Source: an uncultured Eubacteriales bacterium | GTDB lineage: Bacteria > Bacillota > Clostridia > Oscillospirales > UBA644 | NCBI GenBank assembly: GCA_934438175.1 | Contig: CAKSBH010000004.1 | Coordinates: 80,169-144,168 of the forward strand | Reading direction: 5' to 3' | Length of the DNA stretch: 64,000 nt | Part shown: piece after piece, positions 40,887 through 48,918 of the stretch | Numbering within the stretch: the stretch's first letter is position 1 | Layout: the number at the start of each line of letters is the position of its first letter | Position numbers and translations under genes: made by a program | Notes under the pieces: model-generated | What the model saw: only the letters and a program-made list of their open reading frames with translations | Told to the model about the DNA's origin: nothing | Databases searched by the model: none

Positions 40887-41869
40887 CAGGACGTATACGC
40901 AGCGTCCTCATCCAACTCGCCCGTTTCCGGGTTGATGAGTGATGCCTTCAGGGCAGCAATGGCAACCTCAATCTGATCGTCATCCGGATCCCGTGTGGTC
41001 AAAAGCTGAAACCACTTGCCAGGTGCGGAAAGAATCCGGGTAAACAGGTTGTCGTGCCGACCCGTAAATTTAAGTACTTCAAAACTGAGCCCCGCCAGAA
41101 CCGGCAAAAACAGAATTTTTACCAGCATATACACGAACGGCAGCGCATCCTGCATCTGACGAAATGCGGGAATCATAGAAAGGAACGAGTAAAAAACAAG
41201 ACTGACCACAATGGTAATCAGCAAAAAACTGGTTCCGCAACGGGGATGCAAACGGGAAAACCCATGCACATTCTTAACGGTCAGTTCTTTTTTTGCTTCA
41301 AAGCAGAAAATGGTTTTATGCTCGGCACCGTGATACTGAAACAATCGCCGGATATCCTTCATTGCGGAGATCGCCAGGATATAACCGAGAAAAATCAGAA
41401 TCTTAATCACGCCGATAATCACGGACTTCCATACGCCGAAAGAAACGGAAAAAAGTTTCTCCAACCCTTCACAAAGCAGAGTAGGAAGAAAGATGAACAG
41501 GGCGAATGCAAGAAGAATTCCGACAAGCAGAGAACCAAACACAAGTCCCCCGTTTTCAGATTCCTTCTTTTTCGATGCTTCCTTGGCATCTTCTTTCTTT
41601 TCCTCCGTATCTGCCACAACATAATCCGCCGAGGCGGAAAGCGCGCGGATACCGACGGAAATGCTCAGCACAAACGACACGACTCCCCGGATAACCGGAA
41701 CACGTGCCCAACGATGTTTTTTTGAAAAATCCGAAACGGGAAACGGTTCGGTCTGAATGGTTCCGTCCGCACGGCGCACCGCCAGCACATTGCCGATGGG
41801 AGAACGCATCATAATGCCCTCCATCACCGCCTGGCCGCCGACATTTGCATACCGCTTCTTTTCCGACAT
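40886..41869 (-). CDS. DUF1385 (YqhQ-like) membrane protein
   Basis: This 327-aa protein is DUF1385: VGGQAVMEGIMMRSPIGNVLAVR at the N-terminus, then KKHRWARVPVIRGVVSF, about five membrane segments, QYHGAEHKTIFCFE and GFSRLHPRCGTSFLLI. The family is widespread in Firmicutes beside prmC; its role is not established. GGGAGG precedes the ATG. It lies 27 nt after the fakA-like gene. Confidence 0.9.
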   Translation of the reverse strand: MSEKKRYANVGGQAVMEGIMMRSPIGNVLAVRRADGTIQTEPFPVSDFSKKHRWARVPVIRGVVSFVLSISVGIRALSASADYVVADTEEKKEDAKEASKKKESENGGLVFGSLLVGILLAFALFIFLPTLLCEGLEKLFSVSFGVWKSVIIGVIKILIFLGYILAISAMKDIRRLFQYHGAEHKTIFCFEAKKELTVKNVHGFSRLHPRCGTSFLLITIVVSLVFYSFLSMIPAFRQMQDALPFVYMLVKILFLPVLAGLSFEVLKFTGRHDNLFTRILSAPGKWFQLLTTRDPDDDQIEVAIAALKASLINPETGELDEDAAYTS

Positions 41870-41895
41870 GGCAAATCCTCCCGAAAATTCCTGTA

Positions 41896-43548
41896 TTATT
41901 CGGCGGAAATGACATAGTAGTACACCGGCTGACCGCCGTTGACCACCATGATCTCCGTATCTTCACCCACTTTATCACGGATGATATCCGACATTTTGTT
42001 TGCCTGATCCTCCGTCACACCTTCACCGTAAAACAGTGTGATGCAGCTGCAGCCCTTCATTTCGTCTGCAAGTCCCGCCATGCAGTCTTCCTGAGAATCC
42101 CGCACAACTTTGACATCGCCTTCCACAAGACCGAGCATCTGCCCTTCCTTGATGGAAGAATTCTGAAAAACGGAATCGCGGGCGGCAAACGTCATACGCA
42201 GGGTGTGTACATTTTTGATGGCTTCCGTCATCGTAAGCACGTTATCTTTCAGATCCCGATCCTCATTGAAAGCAATCATGGCGCCGATGCCCTGCGGAAT
42301 GGAATAAGACTTGATGACAACAACCTTTTTGCCGGAAACAAGCGCTTCTGCCTGTTTTGCCGCCATATAGATATTTTTGTTGTTGGGAAGAACAAATACA
42401 ATCTCACTTGGCGTCGAATTGATGGCACACAGAAGATCATCCGTACTGGGATTCATGGTCTGCCCGCCCTTTACGAAATAATCCACGCCGAGATCCCGGA
42501 AGACCTCTGTCACACCGTCGCCCGCCACAACTGAAACAAACCCGTATTTTTTAACCGGCTCGGCAACCGTGTCTTCCGCTTCCGGCTTTTCTTCTGCAGA
42601 TTCCCCGTTCGCCAAAGACAGCGATGTGTGCTGAAGCCGCATGTTCTCAATTTTGACCATGGTCAGCTCTCCGAATTCCAGACATGCTGACAGAACCTTA
42701 CCGGGATCGTTGGTATGTACATGGAATTTGATGAAATCCTCATCGTCAATAAAAACGCCGCTGTCTCCCGCATTCATGATAAAGTCGTGGAAACGCAGAA
42801 TTTTCTTTTCGGTAACCGTACCGTCTTTCTTTTTGTCGATGATGCACTCGGTGCAGTACGAGAAACGGATGTCTCCGGTTTCAAACATCTTGAAATCCGC
42901 CTTCTGTGCCGTTTCCTGCGGGGCTTCGGCACGGACGATGCCCTTGCCGTCCAGAACCGATTTCATCCCTTCCAGAATGGTCACAAAGCCCTTGCCGCCG
43001 GCATCCACAACATTCGCCTGTTTGAGCACGGGAAGAATTTCCGGTGTTCTTGCCAGCGTTTCCTGTGCGGCAGAAAGAATCCCGTCAAAGAATTCGGCAA
43101 ACGGAAGATTCATGTCTGCGGAAAGATTCATCGCAGTCTCCGCCGAAAGGCGCATAACCGTAAGAATGGTACCTTCCGTAGGCTGTTTGACAGCACGATA
43201 AGCAGAATCCACGCCGCTTTTCAGCGCGCGGGCAAACAGAACCTTATCCGCCGAGGCGTTGCCTTTGAACTCCTTGGCAACACCGCGGAAGAACAGCGAG
43301 AGAATAACGCCGGAATTTCCGCGACCGCCGCGCAGAAGCGCGCCGGCAACTTTTTCGGAACACTCCGACAGATTCCCGCTGAATCCGGAAATCGACGTCC
43401 GTCCTGCCCCCATGGTTAAGCTCATGTTGGTGCCGGTATCGCCGTCCGGAACCGGAAAGATGTTGAGATTGTTGATTTCCTCACGCTTGTTTTCAATGGC
43501 ATTCGCTGCGGAAATCACCATATCCCGATACGTATAGCCGTTAATCAT
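41896..43548 (-). CDS. fakA: DAK2-domain fatty-acid kinase catalytic subunit (YloV/FakA-like)
   Basis: This 550-aa protein has an N-terminal DAK2 (DhaL-like) domain that binds ATP (INNLNIFPVPDGDTGTNMSLTM, LLRGGRGNSGVILSLFFRG), a middle domain, and a C-terminal DegV-related part (FVLPNNKNIYMAAKQAEAL, VVVIKSYSIPQGIGAMIAF). FakA with a FakB lipid-binding partner phosphorylates exogenous fatty acids; no FakB is in this window. I chose the ATG at 43548 (GGGGAG 9 nt upstream). The yloU-yloV order is conserved in Firmicutes. Confidence 0.9.
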   Translation of the reverse strand: MINGYTYRDMVISAANAIENKREEINNLNIFPVPDGDTGTNMSLTMGAGRTSISGFSGNLSECSEKVAGALLRGGRGNSGVILSLFFRGVAKEFKGNASADKVLFARALKSGVDSAYRAVKQPTEGTILTVMRLSAETAMNLSADMNLPFAEFFDGILSAAQETLARTPEILPVLKQANVVDAGGKGFVTILEGMKSVLDGKGIVRAEAPQETAQKADFKMFETGDIRFSYCTECIIDKKKDGTVTEKKILRFHDFIMNAGDSGVFIDDEDFIKFHVHTNDPGKVLSACLEFGELTMVKIENMRLQHTSLSLANGESAEEKPEAEDTVAEPVKKYGFVSVVAGDGVTEVFRDLGVDYFVKGGQTMNPSTDDLLCAINSTPSEIVFVLPNNKNIYMAAKQAEALVSGKKVVVIKSYSIPQGIGAMIAFNEDRDLKDNVLTMTEAIKNVHTLRMTFAARDSVFQNSSIKEGQMLGLVEGDVKVVRDSQEDCMAGLADEMKGCSCITLFYGEGVTEDQANKMSDIIRDKVGEDTEIMVVNGGQPVYYYVISAE

Positions 43549-43570
43549 TTTTTCTACTCCCCCGGGTTTC

Positions 43571-43921
43571 TCAGTTGTTTGCGCAAACCGAATCCACAAA
43601 CAGTTTGACGTTCTTTACCTTGAAACCGGTTGTATCTTCGACATTATAGACGATTTTGTGGATGATACTGTCCGTAATCGCCGGGATGTTGATTCCATAA
43701 GTAACCATGATGTGGACTTCGATTTCAATCTCGTTGTTCGCGCAGGAAACGTGAATGCCTTTGTCCAGATTCTTTTTGAACAGATTCCAGAATTCCTCTG
43801 ACGCATTCTTGGCCGTCATGCCGGCAACGCCGAAACATTTGGTTGCGGCGCTGGAAACAATGTTGTAAATAACCGCTTCGTCAACAACGATAATACCTGT
43901 ACTGTTTTCGACTTTCAGCAT
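43571..43921 (-). CDS. Asp23/Gls24-family protein (YloU-like)
   Basis: This 116-aa protein fits the Asp23/Gls24 family: GIIVVDEAVIYNIVSSAATKCFGVAGM, then IHVSCANNEIEIEVHIMVTYGINIPAITDSI and VKNVKLFVDSV. Relatives are membrane-associated or envelope-stress proteins. It is the first gene of an operon that continues through fakA to tadA. AGGTGA lies 9 nt before the ATG. Confidence 0.9.
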   Translation of the reverse strand: MLKVENSTGIIVVDEAVIYNIVSSAATKCFGVAGMTAKNASEEFWNLFKKNLDKGIHVSCANNEIEIEVHIMVTYGINIPAITDSIIHKIVYNVEDTTGFKVKNVKLFVDSVCANN

Positions 43922-43967
43922 ATTGTGAAGTCACCTGTCCTTTCTGTGGCTAAAAACATACAGTATA

Positions 43968-43996
43968 ATTATAGCGCATTTCGCCTTTGATTACAA
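43968..43996 (-). promoter_or_regulatory. Promoter of the asp23-fakA-tadA operon
   Basis: TTGTAA (43991-43996), 17 nt, TATAAT (43968-43973) on the minus strand. Confidence 0.8.
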
Positions 43997-44024
43997 GCCC
44001 CTTTTTGTTATTTTTTTTAGGAAA

Positions 44025-44063
44025 ACCGAAAAACGGAGCCGCACCTGGCAAGGGTCGGCTCCG
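44025..44063 (-). terminator. Terminator of the three-small-gene cluster
   Basis: An 8-bp GC-rich stem CGGAGCCG / CGGCTCCG (44034-44041 with 44056-44063) followed by TTTTTCGGTTTT on the minus strand. Confidence 0.75.
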
Positions 44064-44068
44064 CCGGT

Positions 44069-44413
44069 TTACGAAAAGAACAGGACGGCAAGCACCAGCA
44101 GAATCAGGGAATCTTCCCTCTTGTTTTCGTGGTACAGCAGTACAAACAGGCCAAGAAGCAAGGCATCATCCAAAGTCAGCGAACCGAAGAGACCGCCGGA
44201 TTCCGCCGGTGCTGAAACCGGCACAGGCATTTCTTCCGCCGATCCGACCGTGGGTTCCGTTTCCTCCTGCGATTCTTCCCGGGCTACGGCATTCCCGTCA
44301 TAACCGGCAGGAACCGATCGGAGAGCTGCTGACTGTCCCTTTGCCGCCGTCTGACGAAGACGGCGGGCGGCATCCTGTTTTTTCTGCTCAAATTCTTCAG
44401 AACCGGATGTCAT
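44069..44413 (-). CDS. Small protein with C-terminal hydrophobic double motif (cluster gene 3)
   Basis: This 114-aa protein has a charged N-terminal helix (EEFEQKKQDAARRLRQ), an acidic disordered middle and two hydrophobic segments with a repeated plan, DDALLLGLFVLLYHE and EDSLILLVLAVLFF. Such doublets occur in small proteins of sporulating Clostridia, but I cannot name a family. Its ATG begins 1 nt after the upstream stop codon. A terminator follows 5 nt after its stop codon. Confidence 0.6.
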   Translation of the reverse strand: MTSGSEEFEQKKQDAARRLRQTAAKGQSAALRSVPAGYDGNAVAREESQEETEPTVGSAEEMPVPVSAPAESGGLFGSLTLDDALLLGLFVLLYHENKREDSLILLVLAVLFFS

Positions 44414-44414
44414 C

Positions 44415-44735
44415 TCACAATCCTCCCCCGCCGTTGCCCTGCAAAGCATTGAGAATTCCGATGACCTGAATCGCTTTGATGGCAGATTGAATTTTTTCGG
44501 CACGGGACGGGCGCATATAAGGGGCAATGGCACGGAGCAGAACCACTTCCCGGCTGTTCTGCATCTTCATTCCTCCGAGCAATCGGGCGATCTGCGCAGA
44601 ATCACCGGAGCCGGATGTCGGTGCGCTTTCCTCCGAGGATCCGCCGCCGAGTCCGCCGGCAAGTTCCCGGATCTTTTTGGACGCCTCCGGATCCTCCAGC
44701 AACTTGGAAATGCCGGAAAAGAGATCTTCAGTCAT
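44415..44735 (-). CDS. Small Gly/Ser- and helix-rich protein (cluster gene 2)
   Basis: This 106-aa protein has an N-terminal helix (DLFSGISKLLEDPEASKKIREL), a Gly/Ser-rich linker and a helical C-terminal half with REVVLLRAIAPYMRPSRAEKIQSA and IKAIQVIGILNAL. The pattern LLRAIAPYMxPxRxEKIxxAI suggests a conserved two-helix module of unknown function. It overlaps the upstream gene by 8 nt, so the products are made together. Confidence 0.6.
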   Translation of the reverse strand: MTEDLFSGISKLLEDPEASKKIRELAGGLGGGSSEESAPTSGSGDSAQIARLLGGMKMQNSREVVLLRAIAPYMRPSRAEKIQSAIKAIQVIGILNALQGNGGGGL

Positions 44736-45006
44736 GACCGTTCCCGCCTCCCAGAATCCGATTCAATCCCTCCATGGCACGGGGCGAAGACAGAATGCTG
44801 CGCAGCATAGAAGGGTCGGATAAGATCTTCATTACCGCCGCACGGTCCTGTTCGCCCATACGGGTCAGCAGAGCGCGGATTTTTTCGGGATCCTGAAACA
44901 GGCGTTCCACGTCCGCAGCCCGTTGCTCGCCAAGAGTTTCTCTGGCGACATCCGCAACGTTCGCCGCTGTTTTTTCATCCGGAAATTCAAAAGGTTTCTG
45001 ATCCAA
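44728..45006 (-). CDS. Small acidic helical protein (cluster gene 1)
   Basis: This 92-aa soluble protein is rich in Asp, Glu and Arg: EKTAANVADVARETLGEQRA, VERLFQDPEKIRALLTRMGEQD and VMKILSDPSMLRSILSSPRA. Its repeated D-P-(E/S)-x-(I/L)-R-x-(I/L)-L units at two positions suggest two related helical hairpins. The start is TTG at 45006, 9 nt after GGAGG. The promoter is not clear. Confidence 0.6.
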   Translation of the reverse strand: MDQKPFEFPDEKTAANVADVARETLGEQRAADVERLFQDPEKIRALLTRMGEQDRAAVMKILSDPSMLRSILSSPRAMEGLNRILGGGNGHD

Positions 45007-45085
45007 AACAAAACACCTCCATAGAAGATTCTTCCCTTCATATATATGCGAAAGGCGTTGTTTTGAACCGTATTTTTTGAAAATC

Positions 45086-45114
45086 TTGACTTTTTAACAG
45101 AAATCTCCTATAAT
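45086..45114 (+). promoter_or_regulatory. Promoter of the phosphoesterase gene
   Basis: TTGACT (45086-45091), 17 nt, TATAAT (45109-45114). The predicted start falls at about 45121, at the ribosome-binding site itself. Confidence 0.8.
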
Positions 45115-45132
45115 CTTTCCGGGAGGATGAAT

Positions 45133-45630
45133 ATGCGCTATCTTGTTTTTTCGGATTCTCACCGGAAACCGGAGCCGATGCTCCGTGCAGCGGAAGCGAT
45201 TCCCTGTAACGGGTTTCTTTTTCTCGGAGACGGGCTTTCGGACCTCGCGGAATTGACCTACCGGTTTCCGTACCGGAATCTCTGCGCCGTAAGAGGAAAC
45301 AACGACTGGTTTGAACAGGAACCGGACACCAGAGTTCTGGATTGCAACGGGACGAGGATCTTTCTCTGTCACGGGCATACCCTGAACGTACGGGCAGGAA
45401 CGGACGTCCTGTGCTTCACGGCAAAAAGGAACGGATGCACGGCTGCCCTGTTCGGGCACACACATATTGCCGTATGCCGGGAAGAAAACGGGCTTCTTCT
45501 GCTCAACCCCGGCTCGATACGGGATTCCGGGACATTCGGCATTTTAGACGTGAGAAAAGGGATGGTACATGCGGAAATCCGCCAGGCAGACGAACCGGAA
45601 ACCGTTGTCAGCGAAACCACGACCGGATAA
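45133..45630 (+). CDS. YfcE/MJ0936-type metallophosphoesterase
   Basis: This 165-aa protein has the calcineurin-like metal motifs in order: FSDSHRKPEPM, FLGDGLSDL, VRGNNDWF, FLCHGHTLNV and ALFGHTHIAVC, plus LLNPGSIRDS. Relatives hydrolyse phosphodiesters or act on nucleotides; the substrate is unknown. I chose the ATG at 45133 because GGGAGG ends 6 nt before it, whereas the ATG at 45127 directly abuts the site. Its 3' end overlaps the convergent spoIIR by 23 nt. Confidence 0.9.
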   Translation: MRYLVFSDSHRKPEPMLRAAEAIPCNGFLFLGDGLSDLAELTYRFPYRNLCAVRGNNDWFEQEPDTRVLDCNGTRIFLCHGHTLNVRAGTDVLCFTAKRNGCTAALFGHTHIAVCREENGLLLLNPGSIRDSGTFGILDVRKGMVHAEIRQADEPETVVSETTTG

Positions 45631-46219
45631 CACGCACAATCCAGAGATCATACCGGACATCATCGGAAACCGCTGTGTCGGAGAGGCGAAATCTCTCCGG
45701 CACTTTTTCTGTATTCGTCCGGATTTCCCCGGTTGCACCGGACAGACAGACGGCAGGAAAGACAACGCACCACCAGTTATGCCCTTTTCCCTCACCAAGT
45801 GTAACAATCAGCGCATCGTAGTCACCTTCCGGCAGAAAAAAGCCGTCATATTCCCGGTAATCAAACCGTTCCCGGCAAAGAGAAACCGAAACATCGCACG
45901 GCATTCCCGCATCTGTGGTAACCATCCGGCAAAGCGCTTCCAGTTCGCCGAGATGCGGGGCAAGACGTTTTTTCGCATCCTCTTTATCGGTTGCCCCGTC
46001 AAGCAGAGCGGATGTATACGACAGCACACGGTCCCGGACCTTCAGTTTCAATGCCTGATCCTCCGGACTGTCACTGGAGGCACGCACATGAAGCCGCAGA
46101 AACGTATTGGCAAGCGCTTCGGTTTTTTTCTCTTCTCGGGCAAGCGTCGCCGCATTGAGAATCAGAAAGAGCATGGCAATGCAGATGCAGACGGTCGAAA
46201 TTTTCCGGGCAATTTTCAT
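45608..46219 (-). CDS. spoIIR: Stage II sporulation protein R
   Basis: This 203-aa protein has an N-terminal signal/anchor (ISTVCICIAMLFLILNAATLA) and the SpoIIR core: LRLHVRASSDSPEDQALKLKVRDRVL, FFLPEGDYDALIVTLGEGKGHNWWCVVFPAVC. In Bacillus SpoIIR is made in the forespore under sigma F and secreted to trigger SpoIIGA, which processes pro-sigma E in the mother cell. A sigma-F-like promoter lies upstream (46244-46273), and AAGGAG precedes the ATG. This is good evidence that the organism can sporulate. Confidence 0.95.
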   Translation of the reverse strand: MKIARKISTVCICIAMLFLILNAATLAREEKKTEALANTFLRLHVRASSDSPEDQALKLKVRDRVLSYTSALLDGATDKEDAKKRLAPHLGELEALCRMVTTDAGMPCDVSVSLCRERFDYREYDGFFLPEGDYDALIVTLGEGKGHNWWCVVFPAVCLSGATGEIRTNTEKVPERFRLSDTAVSDDVRYDLWIVRVIRSWFR

Positions 46220-46243
46220 AAAAACTCAACTCCTTACGAAGCG

Positions 46244-46273
46244 AGTATCGCCCAAGTTTCGCCGCTCTATTCA
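46244..46273 (-). promoter_or_regulatory. Sigma-F-type promoter of spoIIR
   Basis: On the minus strand TGAATA (46268-46273), 15 nt, GGCGATACT (46244-46252) fits the forespore consensus GGNNANANT at -10 with an A/T-rich ATA-type -35. The -35 overlaps the stop codon of the upstream SGNH gene. Confidence 0.6.
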
Positions 46274-46936
46274 ACCGGCAGCAATCAACTGCTCCAGCTC
46301 GTTTTCCAGATACCGATGAAGAAGAACATGGCAGGGCTCGGTCGGATGAATGCCGTCGGCACAGAACAGCTCGCCCCGCTTCTGCACATCTACGGCAGAG
46401 CGCAAATCAATCAAAAGGCAGCCGATTTCTTTTGCGGTCTGCTCGGCAAGATGGCTGTAATACGCCTGCCATTCATACAGACGATGCACCGTGCCAAGCC
46501 ACTGCAGAATGTTATCATACGAAAGCCCCCGGGAAATGTAATTCATAAACTGTGTCTCATCAATCGGAACCAACGTACAGATTGCAACCTGAGCACCGGT
46601 CCGGGAAAGGACCTCAGCTATTTCTTTCAGGTTTCTGCAATACTCTTCCGGCGGAACCGTGCAATCCAGAATCAAAGACGGATCGCCGGAGATGCGACTC
46701 CAGTCATAATTGCAGTCGTTCCCCCCGAATTCCAGAAGAGCCATCGTATTCCGGTCACAGTTTTCCGCCACGCGATGTGCCAACGCAAGTCCCTTGCGAC
46801 TGTCCGCACCCATGCGGCATTCATTTTTCAACAAAACTCCGGGGACGTTCATCCGGTCGCGGCACAGATGATACCCGCCGTTTTCGTAAAGAACACCCCT
46901 CAGAATAGAATCTCCGAAAATCCGAACACATTCCAT
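46271..46936 (-). CDS. SGNH/GDSL-family hydrolase
   Basis: This 221-aa cytosolic protein has all three SGNH blocks: RIFGDSILRGV (Ser nucleophile), LEFGGNDCNYDW and FCADGIHPTEP (Asp-x-x-His). It may deacylate a sugar or lipid ester; the substrate is unknown. The start at 46936 is uncertain: GAGG lies 13 nt upstream, and an in-frame GTG at 46987 would add 17 basic residues. Confidence 0.8.
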   Translation of the reverse strand: MECVRIFGDSILRGVLYENGGYHLCRDRMNVPGVLLKNECRMGADSRKGLALAHRVAENCDRNTMALLEFGGNDCNYDWSRISGDPSLILDCTVPPEEYCRNLKEIAEVLSRTGAQVAICTLVPIDETQFMNYISRGLSYDNILQWLGTVHRLYEWQAYYSHLAEQTAKEIGCLLIDLRSAVDVQKRGELFCADGIHPTEPCHVLLHRYLENELEQLIAAG

Positions 46937-47101
46937 TTTAATTTTGAATCCTCGCTTTCCTCGCCGCTGTTTTTCTTCATTGTACACGGCGGACGGCGAA
47001 AAAGCAACCTATTTCGGTTTCAGACAGTTCTATCCGGCAAAAACACACCGGTAGAGTTAAAAAATACCGCTCTACGAATCGTAGAAAAGCCCGTAGAAAA
47101 C

Positions 47102-47127
47102 AAAAAAACACCGCTCCGAAGAGCGGT
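47102..47127 (-). terminator. Terminator of the yab cluster
   Basis: A perfect 7-bp stem ACCGCTC / GAGCGGT (47110-47116 with 47121-47127) with a TTCG loop and a seven-T tract on the minus strand. Confidence 0.9.
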
Positions 47128-47140
47128 ATCTGAAAATTCG

Positions 47141-47596
47141 TTATTTATGAGACCGTTTGGCATAATTCGCTTTGCGGAACTCCTTTGATTCGCCAAGATC
47201 CGAAAAACGCTCGTCGCTGTCCTTTTTGAATTTGGACATCATTTCCTCAAAAGAAAGAGGGCGATCGGAATGCGCAGCATTTGCTGCCGATGCATACACG
47301 GCAACCTGAGGCCGCGGAACCGACGGACAACGTGAAACCGGTCGGGACGGTTTCTCACGGTTTTCGGAAGCTTTTTTGATGGATAAATTGATTCTGCCCT
47401 TTTCATCAACATTGAGAATCCGGACCCGAACGGTCTGCCCAACGCTGACATAACGGCTGATATCGGAAACGAACTCATCCGAAATCTCGGACACATGCAC
47501 CATACCGGACTTCCCGTCTTCCAGTGCAACAAACGCTCCAAACTTGGTAATGCTCGTGATTTTCCCTTCAACGACAGAGCCCACATCCATGGACAT
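47141..47596 (-). CDS. yabR: S1 RNA-binding domain protein (YabR-like)
   Basis: This 151-aa protein has one S1 domain at residues 2-75 (VGSVVEGKITSITKFGAFVAL, SGMVHVSEISDEFV, VRILNVDEKGRINLSIKKA), a linker, and a basic C-terminus (LSFEEMMSKFKKDSDERFSDL). The place after divIC matches B. subtilis yabR; relatives bind RNA or ribosomes. I chose the ATG at 47596; AAGGAGG lies about 11 nt upstream. Confidence 0.9.
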   Translation of the reverse strand: MSMDVGSVVEGKITSITKFGAFVALEDGKSGMVHVSEISDEFVSDISRYVSVGQTVRVRILNVDEKGRINLSIKKASENREKPSRPVSRCPSVPRPQVAVYASAANAAHSDRPLSFEEMMSKFKKDSDERFSDLGESKEFRKANYAKRSHK

Positions 47597-47637
47597 ACTG
47601 GGTTGATCCTCCTTCAACTTTTTATATCTGAATTTTT

Positions 47638-47913
47638 TTACTGCCCCGTAACGTCGATATAAACCTTTTCGTTTCCCGTACCGTAACCAAGATCCCGCTC
47701 GGCAATCGAACGATAAAAGTCATCCAGGTTTTCATCATCCATCATCGCGGAAAGTTCGTTGTTGGCAATCTTCTTTTCACGGATGGCACGGCGGATTTCC
47801 TCATTCTCAAGATCTTTCTGCGTCAGAGAATTGCGCATGGCAAGAAAAGAAACGACGGAAAGTACCAGAACCGCCACCAAAAGCAAATGCAAAACGTTTT
47901 TTGTTTTCAACAT
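47638..47913 (-). CDS. divIC: DivIC/FtsB-like septum-formation protein
   Basis: This 91-aa bitopic protein has a short cytoplasmic N-terminus, one membrane helix (VLHLLLVAVLVLSVVSFLAM), a coiled coil (QKDLENEEIRRAIREKKIANNEL) and the family ending IAERDLGYGTGNEKVYIDV. DivIC is part of the FtsL-DivIB divisome complex. Its place between yabQ and yabR is as in B. subtilis. Confidence 0.88.
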   Translation of the reverse strand: MLKTKNVLHLLLVAVLVLSVVSFLAMRNSLTQKDLENEEIRRAIREKKIANNELSAMMDDENLDDFYRSIAERDLGYGTGNEKVYIDVTGQ

Positions 47914-47943
47914 CGTTCAATCCCTCGGAATCGGAGATTCCTT

Positions 47944-48288
47944 TTATTCTTTTTTCTTTTTCTTCCGGACAACGTCCAGACGAAGCCGGAGTTTGGCTGC
48001 AAGATACCTTACCGCCCGTCCCGCCGTCAACGCATAAAACAGACATCCGACCACCGTTGACAGCAAGAGAAACAAACGCAACTGTCCATCGTTTGTAAAA
48101 AACACAAACAAAAACAGAATCACACTGCAAAGAAAAAAATACAACGTATCCGCAACAAAGACCAGCACCGGAGAGATGCGGAACAAAAGCCGCGGAACAC
48201 GGAATGCTTCATACAGAACTCCCAGACCGATCCCCAGCAGAAATGCCGTAAGAAAAGAGGAGAACTGTGCCCCATCGGCGGGAAACAT
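47944..48288 (-). CDS. yabQ: Spore cortex protein YabQ
   Basis: This 114-aa membrane protein matches YabQ: FSSFLTAFLLGIGLGVLYEA, FRVPRLLFRISP, and helices FVADTLYFFLCSVILFLFVFF and LRLFLLLSTVVGCLFYALTAG, then a basic tail ending KKKKKE. In Bacillus YabQ is made in the mother cell and is needed for cortex formation. Its start overlaps the yabP stop codon by one base. Confidence 0.92.
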   Translation of the reverse strand: MFPADGAQFSSFLTAFLLGIGLGVLYEAFRVPRLLFRISPVLVFVADTLYFFLCSVILFLFVFFTNDGQLRLFLLLSTVVGCLFYALTAGRAVRYLAAKLRLRLDVVRKKKKKE

Positions 48289-48566
48289 CAGCGAAACAGA
48301 CGGGAAAGAAACGAAAAATCTTCTTTCTTCCTCGCCCCGTCATACACAACGGATATGACCAGACCGTCAAAAGACACCTCTCCCACTTCCAGCGAAAGGG
48401 TCGTTATATGCAGATTTTCACCCCGGAATGTAACACGTCCCTGCTCTGTAAACAGGCGAACCTCGTGCTCGTCGAAACGATCAACATCCGTTACACCGGT
48501 GACCGTGGTTTTCACCCGGTTTTCCAAAAACAAATTGTGCTTGCCGCATCCAACAGCATCTGCCAT
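48288..48566 (-). CDS. yabP: Sporulation protein YabP
   Basis: This 92-aa protein fits YabP: KHNLFLENRVKTTVTGVTDV, DRFDEHEVRLFTEQGRVTFRGENLHI and LSLEVGEVSFDGLVISVVY. It is a small beta-rich sporulation protein made in the mother cell in Bacillus. A GGGAGGG site precedes the ATG. It is coupled to yabQ. Confidence 0.93.
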   Translation of the reverse strand: MADAVGCGKHNLFLENRVKTTVTGVTDVDRFDEHEVRLFTEQGRVTFRGENLHITTLSLEVGEVSFDGLVISVVYDGARKKEDFSFLSRLFR

Positions 48567-48620
48567 CCTGCATCCCTCCCGATAGATAATCTATGCGGAA
48601 GCATCTGCAGATAGAACCGA

Positions 48621-48863
48621 TCAATCCAAAACCCGGTACATTCCGGCAGCATCGGCTTTGAGCGCATGCTCGGAAACGGAAACGACCTCCACACAGACGG
48701 TACGGCTTCCGAACGTAATCTCAATCCGGTCCCCCTCCCGCACTTCACAGGAAGGTTTGGCTGCCTTGCCATTGACTTTGACATGGGAGCCGTCACACGC
48801 CTCATTGGCGACGGAACGCCGCTTGATCAGGCGAGACACTTTCAGGTATTTATCCAGTCTCAT
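48621..48863 (-). CDS. rqcP: S4-domain RNA-binding protein (RqcP/YabO)
   Basis: This 80-aa S4 protein reads MRLDKYLKVSRLIKRRSVAN, DGSHVKVNGKAAKPSCEVREGDRIEITFG. RqcP helps RqcH add alanine tails to stalled nascent chains on the 50S subunit. I chose the ATG at 48863 by family length, though no good ribosome-binding site precedes it; an in-frame GTG at 48896 is the alternative. The place before yabP is as in B. subtilis. Confidence 0.92.
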   Translation of the reverse strand: MRLDKYLKVSRLIKRRSVANEACDGSHVKVNGKAAKPSCEVREGDRIEITFGSRTVCVEVVSVSEHALKADAAGMYRVLD

Positions 48864-48918
48864 AAGTTTGACAGTCCGTGCCGCATCCCAGGACACGGCA
48901 CGGATTACTTCGCCTTTT

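Noticed and set aside
48567..48620. Possible sigma-E promoter before yabP (CATAGATT)
   Set aside because: The -10 deviates from CATACANT and no convincing -35 is present, so it was not listed.
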